64,000 nt of DNA from Knufia peltigerae (taxonomy: Eukaryota; Ascomycota; Eurotiomycetes; Chaetothyriales; Trichomeriaceae). The position numbers were made by a program, and so were the translations under genes. Under the pieces are notes generated by a model. That model was not told the DNA's origin and searched no databases. It was given only the letters and a program-made list of their open reading frames with translations. The stretch covers positions 98,799-162,798 of the forward strand of contig JAPDRN010000082.1 in assembly GCA_030247855.1 (NCBI GenBank), read 5' to 3'. Below, piece by piece: positions 53,338 to 64,000 of the stretch (positions are counted from its first letter, which is position 1; every line of letters starts with the position of its first letter).

Positions 53338-56177
53338 ATGGAAAGCGGTCCTTCCCTAGAGACCGTGAGTTATTCTGAAAGATGTGCCGGGTTCTGAGGC
53401 TGACAGATCTGACATCTAGTCTCGCAACGGCCGCGTTCCCAACACTGATCGAACATCCTCTCCGAGACCTCCAACGGCTATGAGAACTGATTTTGACCGA
53501 GGAAAGAGCGCTTGGGGAGTTTCAAGTCGTATCTGGGGGACTGGGACGTCTCTCTACGATGATGAGCAGGCAACATCGCGTACGCAGGCACAAATTGCCC
53601 CAACTATGTCATATGCTGACTCTAGATTAGCATTTCCGGCTCAACAAGGATCATCTTCAGGGTTCGGCTCAAGCAGGACAGCGAGTGCTTCGATGGGAAC
53701 CGAACTAAACAATGAAGAGCCTGTACAGTCAAGACTACCCTGGAATTCGACCTCGACCGGGAGTGGCTACAGATCTAGACAACGGACACAGCCACTATCA
53801 CCCACGGGAGAGAGACGGCATCAGGGTTTCAATTTCATGGCTGGTGAACATGACGGACACGTGGAAGGATCGAGTCTCTTTGAGGGAAGTGCGCCTGATG
53901 TGGAAGACGATCCTTTACCAGGACGCCGACCCAGTGACAGCCGACGTGCCGTCACTGAGAGCTCTCGTTTCATGCAGTCTCCTACCAGAACGACATCATT
54001 CAGCCGAAGCCCGTTTGCTACCCAACTTCAAAATACCAACGTCGCAAGTTACAACAACAACGCCATTTTTGCATCCCTGGACAACCATGACCACCACCAC
54101 CTCAACCGAAGCCCCATTGGATCTTCAGCAAGCCCCGTCAGTGCTCTACCGTTCGTGATTCCAACTTGTTTTGCGACTAGCCGTCCATCAGAACAGTTGA
54201 CTATGGCATCTTCAAGATATGGAAATATTTCACCACGACTTGGAGGCACTGCTCGTACCTTTCCCAATGGACAAGCAGAACATCCCTATACAGCGACAGC
54301 TCGAGAAATTCAGGAAGCCCTCCAATCCTACCAAGCACTGAATCTCAGTAGAGTGCAGAATGTCATGGATGGGCCACCTGGCCGGCGTCCATCTGCGGGT
54401 GTTCCTCGACATCAGTCTGATGGTCGGCCTACGACGGTACATGCCGCGTTACAAGCTTTCGGAGGTCTCAGTGACGTTGATCGACAGCTCGCCATAGCTG
54501 CAGGGAATGGATTTGTCGGTTCCAGGTTGAATCCTCAGGCTGTCCCTCATTATGGCGGGCTACCCTATGCTGGCCGTGGTACTCTTTCACCAATGGCCAC
54601 TGAGTACCGAAGCAACAGTCACAGTCCGCATAGCTCACAAGTAGGCACCCCTCCAACCGGCCCGCTGTCAGTTCGAAGCACTCCGGCTAGTGGTGTCTCT
54701 AGCCGCTCGTCTGGTTATGATTCCTCGTCGACGGAACGGAACCTCCCTGGCGCGGACCAGTATTCCTGTGACGAGAGAATGTTCCCCCCAGGCTCGTTAC
54801 AGCAGCAACTCAGCAATGGGTTCCACTACGATTCTCACGGCTCCATGCAGCATATGCGCCTAACCTCTGTTACAAACTCGTACATGTTGCCCGGACATCC
54901 AGTAATGCACCCTTTTTCGCAAACATCCCGAATTCCTACCCGTGACTTGGAGCAGAACCCAATAGCGCGAAGCGCAGTGCTTGATGACTTTCGTTTGAAC
55001 AGCAAAACCAATAAGCGGTTCGAATTGAAGGACATTTACACCTATGTGGTAGAGTTCAGTGGCGATCAACACGGCTCCCGGTTCATCCAACAGAAATTGG
55101 AGACGGCCAACAGTGATGAGAAAGAGCAAATATTCAAAGAAATTCAGCCTAATTTGCTCCAGTTGATGACCGATGTTTTTGGGAACTACGTGATCCAGAA
55201 GATGTTTGAGCATGGCAATCAATCCCAGAAAAAGGTACTGGCTAATCAGATGAGAGGCCATGTGATGCATTTGTCCCTGCAGATGTACGGGTGCCGGGTT
55301 GTGCAGAAAGCTTTCGAGCATGTCTTGACGGACCAGCAAGCGACCCTGGTGAAAGAACTCGACGGGCCTAACCAGCAGGTCCTTAAAGTGGTCAGGGATC
55401 AGAACGGCAATCATGTTATACAAAAGGCCATAGAACGCATCCCGGGCGAGCATATCCAGTTCATCGTCGATGCTTTCAAAGGCCAGACGGCGAAAATGTC
55501 GACTCACCAATACGGATGTCGGGTGGTACAACGAATGCTAGAGCACTGCGCGCCACAGGCCAAGAGAGTCATTCTTGACGAGCTGCTTGAGCACATCATC
55601 CCACTCATCAGTGACAACTATGGCAATTACGTTGTGCAGCATATCATCCAGAATGGAGAACCTCAGGATCGGCGATTTGCCATAGATATAGTCCTTCGGT
55701 CAGTTTTGATGTTTTCGAAGCACAAATTTGCGAGCAACATTGTGGAAAAGAGTATAGAGTTCGCCGATGAAGACCAGCGGCAGCAGATTCTTCGCACATT
55801 GACCACGCCAGACGAATATGGGACCACACCCGTGCTGCAACTCATGAGGGACCAATATGGTAATTATGTTCTGCGTAAGTTAATGGTTTTTTATCTTTGC
55901 AAGACTTTCCGAGATCCTAACAAGAACAGAAAAAGTATATGACCGACTTCAAGGCGAGGCACTCGCTGCCCTCGTTGCAGATATGAAGAAGAATCTTCCA
56001 GAGCTCCGCAGGACGAGCTACGGCAAGCAGGTTGCTGCCATAGAGAAACTACTGTACCCCGACCAAGACTCGTCGAATGCCTCGACTAGCAGCCGAAACT
56101 CTGTGCAAACCACTGCCAGCAACTCGACGTCTGCGGAGGGCGACAGAGCCAAAACCCACCAAGGACAGGCCAGATAA
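53338..56177 (+). CDS. PUF3: Pumilio-family RNA-binding protein (PUF3 type)
   Basis: Encodes a post-transcriptional regulator that binds UGUA-type 3'UTR elements; yeast Puf3 controls mRNAs for mitochondrial proteins. Exons 53338-53364 (27 nt), 53420-55874 and 55930-56177 give 909 aa. The first 530 residues are Ser/Pro/Gln-rich and disordered. The eight Puf repeats occupy about 545-870. Their recognition triplets are, in order, SRFIQ, NYVIQ, CRVVQ, NHVIQ, CRVVQ, NYVVQ, SNIVE and NYVLQ, the same code as yeast Puf3. The last repeat is completed only by splicing (NYVL joined to QKVYDRL). The C-terminal cap is RTSYGKQVAAIEKLL, then a Ser/Thr tail. The 9-codon first exon supplies the start (MESGPSLET); an internal ATG at 53480 would lose only disordered residues. 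Confidence 0.95.
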
Positions 56178-58241
56178 GAATGCCGTTGGCAGCTCTACCT
56201 CGATGCCACTGCGGTGAGATGATTGAGTGTAAAGGTTGCTCTTTTCGAGTGAGGTATATTTGTGTCCCTCGCGACATGTTGCATTCGGTTCAAGGCGACG
56301 CAAGAGCAGAAAAATGGTTTAACAGTTCGCGCAGTATTTCAGCCCTACACGTATGTTGCCAGGGGCAACTCTGGGTGTTTTGGATTTGGGAGTTTCAAAG
56401 GTGGTAACCGGTAACCGGACACTCCTCGCTAGGAACAGTCGATCCGGCATCAGCTTTTGGTGGTTAAGGCCTGAGTTCAAGACGACACCTGGTTTGACGA
56501 CAATATAAACGACTTTTGTGGATACCCATTTTCGGTTTTTAGACGGATGGATGACGAGGTAGGTCCTTGAAATGGAATGGTAAAACAAATGATGAAGCAG
56601 GAATCTTTTTGAATGGGTTGTTCTTCAAGGCGCCAGGGTATTGGTTAGTACATCCAAGGATTGTCAGACATCGGTATGAAGATGGCGTACTGTATTGTTG
56701 TGATTGCAAGTTAGGTACATACCTGTTATGTATTGGAACAGCAGGGCTGAGGCACACGCAGATTAGTTTGCAAACATTCATATACACGGCCGAATCCTTC
56801 GAATAGTTATTTGCAATTAAACAATATTGATAGCAAAAATCCTTCGAACTTGCACCAGAGATTGCAAGAGATTGCAAGCCGCTACGCAGCCTAGGGCCCT
56901 TGCAACGGAGACGTACGCGGGACTTAGTCTAATGATATTTAAAGTAAGAAATAACTTGGGCTCACCAGCCTATCGAGTTCTTATTGCTAAACTACAATAG
57001 GAGGTCGATATCGGTACTTGGAGCCAATGGGCACTGTAACTGGCCATTATTGTTTATTATGTGCTCTTCGGGGTGTAATGAGCTAAATAGAACCCCTAGT
57101 ACTGCACAGGCCGCCGGGTGAGGCGGTCGCTGACTTGGAAGTCGGGTTCACTTTAACTTAGCTCCAGAGAGCCTGTAAGCCTAGACCTATTACGCCTAGT
57201 CGGGGGGCTTTGTTGTTAGACGTGGACCAGGGTCAATTTACTGGATCCCCTACTCCGTACTGTAGGTGCTGATACCGAGTCATACTGTATAGTACTGAGT
57301 AGCTAATAAAAGACTGGATGAGAAAATGGCCCGTTTGTTTGAGTGTCTCAAGTTGTAAAAGTTGAACTTTCAAATCTCAATCTGGGACGTGCCATCATGA
57401 GGCTTTTGGGCTTGAATTTTGACATATGACAGACATTTCGTGATGTTCATAGAGATGACGATGACATGCACAACAAAGAACCAGCCGGGAAGTTGAACCT
57501 GCAGTAGATTTTATTCCTGAGCAGCAATTCCACCAGGAGTTTGTGCAATGGTATGCTCTGTAAACAAGGCCGCCGATGGTGTCTTCTCCCTCTTTATTAG
57601 GGTTGGTATCACCAGCGTCAGAGTACGGAGTAATACGGTACACGTACGCGCACACACTTGCAGGATCATACGAGTTCCCTGAATGCGGTTCTCTCTTCTC
57701 GGGTCCTCTCGCTGCGCTATCAAGAATAACTCCCACATAGACCGTGTTTATCAACGGTGAGCTTTGGCCCTTGATCTTTCTAGGCCTCATCTCGCACGCC
57801 GTTCCCGTGTATGATGCCCAACTGGGTTAGCAGGGCTTAGATGCAGAATGATCGTCTCTGGGTACCTGACTACTTCTCTGTTTCCGCCCCCGTGGCGTTG
57901 CGCTTGGTGCCGTCGACATGGGTCCCTTCGCACTCCTTGACCTTGAGCCATGGCCAAACCGGTATGGTGTCACAACACTTCCGCATGCCTCTCAGGCCGA
58001 TGGGCCGTGGATGGGAGATTTCTCTTCCCTCGCCTAGCAAGTTGGGTGACTCTGGCTCTTCTTCGTCAACGTAACCAACCAAGGTGAGCGAGGAGACACC
58101 ATTACCGATGCGCACCTTCATTGCACGCGATCCCCAGGTTTCCATGTTTGCCTGTCTCCCTGCGTGATCAACCCGCTGGCATACCTCTTCGGCCAAGGTT
58201 CACCTCCCATCAATATCGCAAAGAGCGAACTGCGAACGAGG
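56178..58241. other. gene-free region, 2.1 kb
   Basis: No supported gene. Two exact TACGGAGTA/TACTCCGTA copies lie at 57251 and 57624. Around 56880-57250 CTAG-containing, stop-rich sequence could be degenerate old repeat DNA, but no terminal repeat or coding remnant can be identified. The last 350 bp is probably promoter of the DUF6594-like gene. Confidence 0.45.
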
Positions 58242-59967
58242 ATGGCGACTGTCATAGCACCCGTGGAATTGCCCACGGGCAGACGCTCCTACTTCAATCC
58301 TGAACCAGGCCCAGACATACATGATCCCAACTGGATCCCGGTATTAGATGGTGCGCAGTACAAACCGCCGTCACCCTCGGCGGAGAAAGAAGTGTTGCCC
58401 TTTACGCCCTCCGCCTCATTCTCTCTATTCCCAAGTCAATCGCAAACCACCTCGCCGAAACCACGACCACCGGTATCCCACAACTACTCCAAAAGCTCAC
58501 TCGCTCCTGAGAGTATAGCCTCCGAGTCCCGATCACAAAGTCCTAGTGACAATGTCGAGCCACTGCCCACTCTTTCAAACCTGGTGTACCAAGCTCAAAG
58601 CGATGCAGGAGGCCATCATCGCCGGAAGACGTCCCTCGGGTCGAGGTCGACTGAAGAGAAGATTTCCGTGGGCAGAGAAACGCCGGTGGGCGACGTGACG
58701 AGCGCACGGAGTACCGAGGAGAGGGCGAGTGTGGTCGAAGAACGCCCGTTTGCCTATCAAGAGCAACGTGATGAGCAGACAGGGACAAGGCCATCTACAG
58801 CGTCAGGCCGAAAGCCTACAGTGCTCCCGCCAACGTCAAAATACAACCGTAAGCCAGTGCCAATCGCACGACCACCCTTCGCAGCGAGCCTGCCTCAAAC
58901 GCCCCTGGACTCTCCACGGTTGGGCCCTACCATGCCCACCACTACTCCCTCGACGCCCCTGTCCCAGGCTCATCCATCACCGAGACTGATACCATCTGAT
59001 CTACCACCTCCTCCACAACCGCCTGAAAGTGTGCCGAAACTCCAGCCCGTGAAGTCCACCGCTTCCGAACGTCGTCAGCGTGCTTTACACTCTCACCCCT
59101 CGAACATCTCGCTCCGATCTCAAGCCAACTCCAGTTCAGATGATGCAGAGATCCGGTCAAAGCCTCCATCCCTGCGTAAGCCAAGGAAATCAACCGACTC
59201 ACGCGCAACAACACGGTCTGCCATGTATGATTCCCAAATGCCGAGTCCAGCACCTACCACCCCGCTACCACAATTACCGCCGGAAGCCCGACGGCCGCCT
59301 ACTCGGGACAATAACGCGTCGCAAAACTCGACGCCAGCTTTGCCCAGTGAACCCTTCTTGCCGAGTACTCCAACCGCGCGTGCAACGGAACAATCTGAAA
59401 CAGCATCATTCATGACGGAGAAGAATACGCTGGTGTTCAGACGCTTCGACAATGTCCATGTCAAACTTTTGCAGTGCTTGCAAGAGGAGATCTCACAATT
59501 AGAGAAGGAGCTGTCCAAGTTAGAAGACCCCGACACCGCAGATAACTCTGGCGATAAAACGTCTCAAAAGATGCGCATACTGAGGGAACTGCGAAAAGTA
59601 GTTGCTGAATATGGTAAGTTTTCGAAAAAACGAGGCTCAACAATGACCAAGACAATGGCTCACGTATTGCATAGATCATCTTTTTACCACGTGGAACAAG
59701 ATGCAAGCCAACAAGGCTAGCGAGACGACCACGGATGATTTGAAGCGGTGGTTACAAAGACCCGGAACGAGTGCAGGAGCAGGCTTGGGAATCGACGTAC
59801 GTCAGGACATGCAATGGCTTGAAGAGAACAAAAACGACTTGAGCACCATCGACTTTAATGAGAAGGAGGAAATGGTGAAGAAATCAGCGCCACAGCCTCA
59901 TGCGAATAACAATGGGGCCGCGGCAGGATTCCTGGCCTTGTTTAATTGCGCTGGAAAGAGGAAGTAA
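58242..59967 (+). CDS. DUF6594-like protein with long disordered N-terminus
   Basis: Exons 58242-59613 and 59675-59967 (61-nt intron, GTAAGT donor, CATAG acceptor) give 554 aa. The start ATG at 58242 begins MATVIAPVELPTGRRSYFNP; an ATG 26 codons upstream is less convincing. About 390 residues are Ser/Pro/Thr-rich and disordered. The folded part begins near 410 with LVFRRFDNVHVKLLQCLQEEISQLEKELSKLED, the pattern of the N-terminal helix pair of fungal DUF6594 proteins. It continues after the intron with FTTWNKMQANKASETTTDDLKRWL. The membrane helices that end many DUF6594 proteins are missing; the chain ends in a short Cys-containing basic tail. Function unknown. Confidence 0.82.
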
Positions 59968-60514
59968 TGATCTAGCGGTGGATGGTAAAAGGGCACATGG
60001 GCTTGAGCGTTTGCAGATTTATGAAGGGCATACCAATAGAGTATATATATCAGCGATGAGACGACCTCACCTGTATTGCAGTCTCGTGCAGAAGAAATCA
60101 GACCCTGTGTGTATGTCGCGTGACCGGAAACGTTACAGAGGATAGACATTCTATCTTGCTCGACTTCAACTGTGCCCAACTGAATTACATACATAATGCA
60201 TGACACTAACCGGCGCAGGTACCCAAACTCGGCAAGATTTGGGCTTCAACTTCCCCGGACTTTTTGCCATTTCCCGGATTTGTGGCTCATCACGTGTGTC
60301 GAGGACTTTTTCCAAGCCTCATCTGTCATTTCCACTCTCTACGTCGTAATATTGGATTCACACACAGAACGTCCCCTCAAAAAGACCTTTTCACTTGTGG
60401 TCTTTTTTTCGTGCTACTTTGTATTCTTTTGTTTTGGTGGCTCTTTGAGTCTTTATCATTTCCAAAGATCCTAGACACTCACCGAGTAGAGGCGAAGAGG
60501 CAGATCTCTCAAAC
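59968..60514. promoter_or_regulatory. upstream region of the PQ-loop transporter gene
   Basis: 547 bp between same-strand genes. T-rich and pyrimidine-rich just before the ATG at 60515 (about 60400-60460). No gene is supported. Confidence 0.45.
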
Positions 60515-61588
60515 ATGTTTCCTCCGCAGCAGGGCACCTCGCTCGACATCGAAGCTCTTTCGGGCATCTGTGGTTCCATCTCGATCGCGTGCTGGGTCGT
60601 CGTCTTTTCCCCTCAGATCATCGAAAACTTTCGGAGAGGTTCGGCCGATGGGTTATCGATCGTCTTCATCGTCGTCTGGCTGGCCGGCGACATCTTCAAC
60701 ATCCTTGGCGCCATCCTCCAAGGCGTCCTCCCCACCATGATCATCCTGGCCGTCTACTACACCCTGGCCGACATCGTCCTGCTGTGTCAGTGTTTCTACT
60801 ACCGCGGTTTCACCCTGAGCGACGAAGTCGTCAAAGACGCCGCGTCGAACGGCGGCCACGACGCCGAGACCCGGCCCCTGTTGCACAGCGGCTCAGTCAC
60901 ACAACCTCCGTCCCGGGACGAGGACGGGATCTCTGCTCTGAGGCCGCAGGTGCAGCAGCAGCACCGACACTCTTCCGTCGACGGACGCCACCTGTCGCCC
61001 GTCGTCCCACTCATCGACCCTCCCAAGCCTTCCGACCCTCCCACCCCGGCGGGTGCCCTGAAGCCCTCCAGCCCTCTCCAGACGGCCGTCTTCAACGTTT
61101 TTGCCATCCTCCTCGTGTGCGCCGCCGGCGTTTTGGGGTGGTGGATCGGCAACCACGGGTCCCACCGCCACCGCCACGTCAAGGACGAAGGACCGGCCAA
61201 GCTCGAGTTCGACACCCTGGGCCAGGTCTTTGGATACCTCTGCGCCGTGCTCTACCTCGGATCCAGAGTGCCACAACTCCTTCTCAACTACAGACGCAAA
61301 AGCACCGAGGGCGTCTCGCTGCTCTTTTTCCTCTTTGCTTGTCTCGGAAACCTCACGTACGACATGTCCATCTTTGCGTACGCACCCGTGTGCGCCAGAC
61401 CTGGCCACTGTGCACCGGGCGAGGAAAAGTCACTGTACCTTCGGTACATTGCGGTGAACGCGAGCTGGATCGCCGGCAGTCTGGGCACGTTGTTGCTGGA
61501 CATGGCCATCTTTGTACAGTTTTTCCTGTACAAGAAGGACGACGACGAGGATTATTCGGATGTTGCGGTCGAGGAGAATGAACGATGA
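60515..61588 (+). CDS. PQ-loop vacuolar amino-acid transporter (Ypq/Rtc2 type)
   Basis: Encodes a seven-helix membrane protein of the family that exports cationic amino acids from the vacuole or lysosome (yeast Ypq1-3, animal PQLC2). Intronless, 357 aa, start at 60515. PQ motif 1 is in VVVFSPQIIENFRRGSADGLS (about residues 29-49) and PQ motif 2 in YLGSRVPQLLLNYRRKSTEGVS (about 247-268). Helices flank both motifs. A polar cytosolic loop (about 105-185), rich in His/Gln/Pro, sits between the repeats, with a dileucine-like TRPLLHSG that could be a vacuolar sorting signal. The C-terminus is acidic (KKDDDEDYSDVAVEENE). High GC makes long shadow ORFs in other frames, but only this frame has the PQ-loop motifs. 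Confidence 0.94.
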   Translation: MFPPQQGTSLDIEALSGICGSISIACWVVVFSPQIIENFRRGSADGLSIVFIVVWLAGDIFNILGAILQGVLPTMIILAVYYTLADIVLLCQCFYYRGFTLSDEVVKDAASNGGHDAETRPLLHSGSVTQPPSRDEDGISALRPQVQQQHRHSSVDGRHLSPVVPLIDPPKPSDPPTPAGALKPSSPLQTAVFNVFAILLVCAAGVLGWWIGNHGSHRHRHVKDEGPAKLEFDTLGQVFGYLCAVLYLGSRVPQLLLNYRRKSTEGVSLLFFLFACLGNLTYDMSIFAYAPVCARPGHCAPGEEKSLYLRYIAVNASWIAGSLGTLLLDMAIFVQFFLYKKDDDEDYSDVAVEENER

Positions 61589-61935
61589 CGGGTCCGGCAC
61601 TGCCCCTTCCAATCCAACCTGCAATTTCGCTTTCTATGTAGTTCAGATCTTGTCACCATGTACGGAGTACAAAACTTTGCATATCATCTGGCGTTTTTCT
61701 GCTCGGGGAAAAAGAAATCATCCACCTTGTTAGGGTCTACGATTCACGGGACTCAAAAAGGTGTCGGTGCATCAGATCCCCCGGCTTTGGCTATACAGTA
61801 CGAGGAAAAACTTTTGATCAAAACTTTACCATTTCTCATCCCTCCTAGCTCGATAAAATTCAATGGAGCTTCTCTTTTACATGCGCCGGTATACCTTCTC
61901 AATATTCCGCGTTTTCTAGTTTGCTTCCGATACCA
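61589..61935. other. intergenic region between convergent genes
   Basis: 347 bp with one exact TACGGAGTA at 61661-61669. Nothing else is recognised. Confidence 0.45.
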
Positions 61936-63423
61936 CTACTGGGCGCCACCTAGATAATCCCACACGGCGGCAGCATGTACCTTGACCACGCTGACAAACT
62001 CGTCCACGCCGACTCGGTCATCCACGGCGGCGGCCATGGTCCGAGGGCCGACACCGTACACGAAGGCGGGCACGCCGTGGGACCTCCAGAACTTGGCGTC
62101 CGTGGCACCGAGGCCAGGGACGGCCAGGGATTCCCGGCCCGTCACCTCTTCCCCGGCCCCGGCCAGCCTCGCGATCATCTCGTGGTCGACAGCGCCATGA
62201 CTGGACGGGTTGCTCGCGGCCTCTTGGACCGCGTATTCCACCTTGACGCCTCTTGCTTGGTCCTTGAACCCCCGACGGTCGAGCACGCCATCGACGTACC
62301 GCAGGACGACCTCCTCGGTCAGGCCGATGGGGCAACCTGACGTCCACCTCGACCGCGCACCGGTCCGGGATCATGTTGACCTTGATCCCTCCTCCCCGCA
62401 TGACGCCCACGTTGACGGTCGGGCGGAGCATGTCCTCGCTGGCCCCTTTGCCCGTGATCTCGTCCAACCGCGGCCCCTCACCTCCGGCCGGGCCCATGTG
62501 GTCGACGATCGACCTGTCCAGGTCCGGGTGGACGTCCTCCTCGATCTTGACCGGCCGGGTCGACGAGCCTCGAAGCCACCCGGTTCGCCCCCTTCGCTGA
62601 CGTGCGTGTACGCCCCGTGCGCAGTCCCTTTGTCGTGACGGTGAAGGTCACGCGGAGCGTGCCCTTTTCGCCGAACCTCCCCGACGGTAGACCTCCCGGT
62701 TCCGCGTCGATCATGACGTCCCCCTTCCCACCGGTCGCGGTCCCCATCGTTCCCGAGAAGCCAACGACTTCCCAATCTTCCTCCGGCCTCTTCATCAGAG
62801 ACCAGAGTCAACGCGACCGAGGAACGAGGTAACTTGAGATGTCGACGATGACGTTACAACTGAGTGGGCGACACCAGAGATGACGTTTTGTCAGCGTCAT
62901 GACGATCAGGATCGAGTGGCGGAATGGTGTTCTTTCCAGACTCTTTGAAAAAAGAAAACAACAACCAAAAAAAAATAATCTCACGCAATCAAATGCAATC
63001 GCACTCGCCGCCGTTCCGGCCTTCATGTCCACCCCGCCCCTTCCCCAGATGTAACTTGCCGTCGTTGTGACCCGACCAAGGGCCCCGACCGTGTTTCCAC
63101 TCACCCCCTCTCGACTCGTCGACTGGGAACACGTCGATGTGTCCATTCATCACGACTTTCTTGCCACCGCCGTTGCCGCTGCTGTCGCCGTCATCGTCCT
63201 CCCCACAAGCAAAGTCCTCGACCAGGTTCGGTTTCGATGCCCCTTGCGGTGCGATCACGCCGACCGGCACACCCTGACGTTCCAAGGACTCCCTGAGAAC
63301 GTTGGCCGCGTCTAGTGTGTCCCCGGGTGGGTTGGTAGATGGAGCCCGAACGAAGGCCTGGAGTAGTTTGACGTGCTCGTCTTGCTCGGAGTCGATCAAG
63401 TCGATGAATGATTTTCTGTCCAT
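61936..63423 (-). pseudogene. M20-family metallopeptidase gene with several frameshifts
   Basis: Start ATG at 63423 (MDRKSFIDLIDSEQDEH). Homology to M20 peptidases (acetylornithine deacetylase/desuccinylase type) is continuous but moves between frames. Frame 1 gives KVVMNGHIDVFP (first metal His/Asp). Then WGRGGVDMKAG follows in another frame, TLVSDEEAGGRLGSRWLL, DAEPGGLPSGRFGEKGTL, AHGAYTHVSEG, LRPTVNVGVMRGG, EVDVRLP and finally the C-terminal LAVPGLGATDAKFWR and PAFVYGVGP. One intron starts at 62984 (GTGAGA); its acceptor is unclear. One-base shifts lie at about 63043-63056, 62720-62724, 62626-62628, 62588-62592, 62557-62559 and 62329-62332, nearly all at runs of G or C. No substitution-type stop was seen between shifts. 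It is either a recently broken gene or an intact gene with assembly indels. Confidence 0.75.
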
Positions 63424-64000
63424 AATTGTTTTCGGACCCTCGCCCTCTCTCTCCGACACCTCTTTGTCCTTCTTATTGTCTCCTCTCTTCTCTATGACTA
63501 TGAATAAGAAACAAAACTCAACATAAGAAGAAGAATAAGATGACATCAAAAGAGACATGGGATGGGTGGAAACCAAAGGCGGGCTTTGTTTTTCCAAAGG
63601 AGTTTTCCCTTTCACAGTATCTATTCCAGTATGGAAGAAACAAACAAGTACAAGTCTCGGTGGGATGAAGACCTACCTATCTACAGAACGAGTTCGGATC
63701 GAAATACTTCACACTCGTTTAGTGAGTGTTACGGATTTGTCCACTCCTCCAGGACCAGCCCATGTCCTCCTCCATGTACGCTGCGACGCCGTATGGAAAG
63801 TTGTGTACGTACAGAGGTATGTACACACAGCGTAAAGTCCGGGCTGCAAATACACCAAGGGACGGAGTCGAGGGTGGTGCTAAGGGAACAACGGCAGCAT
63901 TTGATACCACGTAGAATTCTTCTTTCCACTATGTCCATATCATCAAGTCTACTTCGTACCAGACATATTTGACTTCTCAAGTACTTGGTCAAGGAGTCCT
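63424..64000. other. upstream region of the M20 gene to window end
   Basis: 577 bp with no supported gene; overlapping short ORFs on both strands only. The end of the window may cut an element whose coding part lies outside. Confidence 0.4.

Noticed and set aside
57100..57180. GC-rich segment with GGGTTCA resembling a tRNA T-arm
   Set aside because: No acceptor stem pairing, no anticodon arm and no polymerase III terminator in the right place.
56880..57250. CTAG-rich, stop-rich stretch as a decayed transposon
   Set aside because: No terminal repeats, target duplication or coding remnant could be identified by eye; kept only as a remark in the intergenic entry.
60589..61581. 330-codon ORF in another plus-strand frame of the PQ-loop gene
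   Set aside because: Arg/Pro-rich with no hydrophobic helices; the 60515-61588 frame contains both PQ motifs and the membrane helices.

Overview
The window is nuclear DNA of a filamentous ascomycete (Pezizomycotina, most likely Eurotiomycetes; Chaetothyriales is only a guess). The reasons are short GT-AG introns of about 50-90 nt with CTAAC/CTGAC branch points, a Zn2Cys6 regulator, an ApsA-type PH protein, a SteC-type MAPKKK, a CenH3 of filamentous-fungus type and a GPI-anchored secreted protein. No prokaryotic gene, intact transposon or CRISPR array is visible. I reconstructed 24 coding genes, most of them spliced, plus one frame-disrupted gene and one tRNA gene.

Layout. 1-1 kb: 5' part of an unrecognised nuclear-type protein (minus). 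4.3-6.6 kb: RPC19 (plus) converging on the complex I LYR subunit NDUFA6 (minus), which is divergent from HIS3 (plus). 6.9-8.9 kb: centromeric histone H3 (minus), divergent from a Derlin (plus). 9.9-13.1 kb: cwc21 and a Zn2Cys6 factor (both minus). 15.5-24 kb: exocyst SEC8, a small 84-aa protein and an importin-13-type karyopherin (all minus). 24.4-27.4 kb: Xaa-Pro aminopeptidase (plus) converging on a methyltransferase-fold protein (minus). 28.6-32.7 kb: a GPI-anchored protein (plus), a tRNA-Gly gene (plus), a metallo-beta-lactamase-fold hydrolase and a ZNF511-like C2H2 protein (both minus). 33.6-37.6 kb: STE11/SteC and PET191 (both plus). 38.4-49.5 kb: OST48/Wbp1, a Pro-rich conserved protein, ApsA/Num1 and a single-pass membrane protein (all minus). 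53.3-61.6 kb: a PUF3-type Pumilio protein, a DUF6594-like protein and a PQ-loop vacuolar transporter (all plus). 61.9-63.4 kb: an M20 peptidase gene broken by several one-base shifts (minus).

The genes are mostly housekeeping (transcription, respiration, histidine synthesis, ERAD, N-glycosylation, exocytosis, nuclear transport, nuclear positioning, MAPK signalling) and do not form a metabolic cluster. Adjacent genes share short divergent promoters or converge closely, but I see no pathway logic linking them. Long gene-free stretches lie upstream of the first gene (3.3 kb), the Zn2Cys6 gene (2.4 kb), PUF3 (3.8 kb) and the DUF6594 gene (2.1 kb).

The most unusual element is the tRNA-Gly(UCC) gene at 30016-30148. 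Besides a 7-nt intron in the anticodon loop, it carries a 55-nt insertion in the D-loop with the full signature of a spliceosomal intron (GTATGT start, CTAAC branch site, TAG end). Removing both restores a perfect cloverleaf. Other points are a 9-bp motif, TACGGAGTA, found ten times and only outside genes, and the clustering of G/C-run length shifts in the M20 gene.
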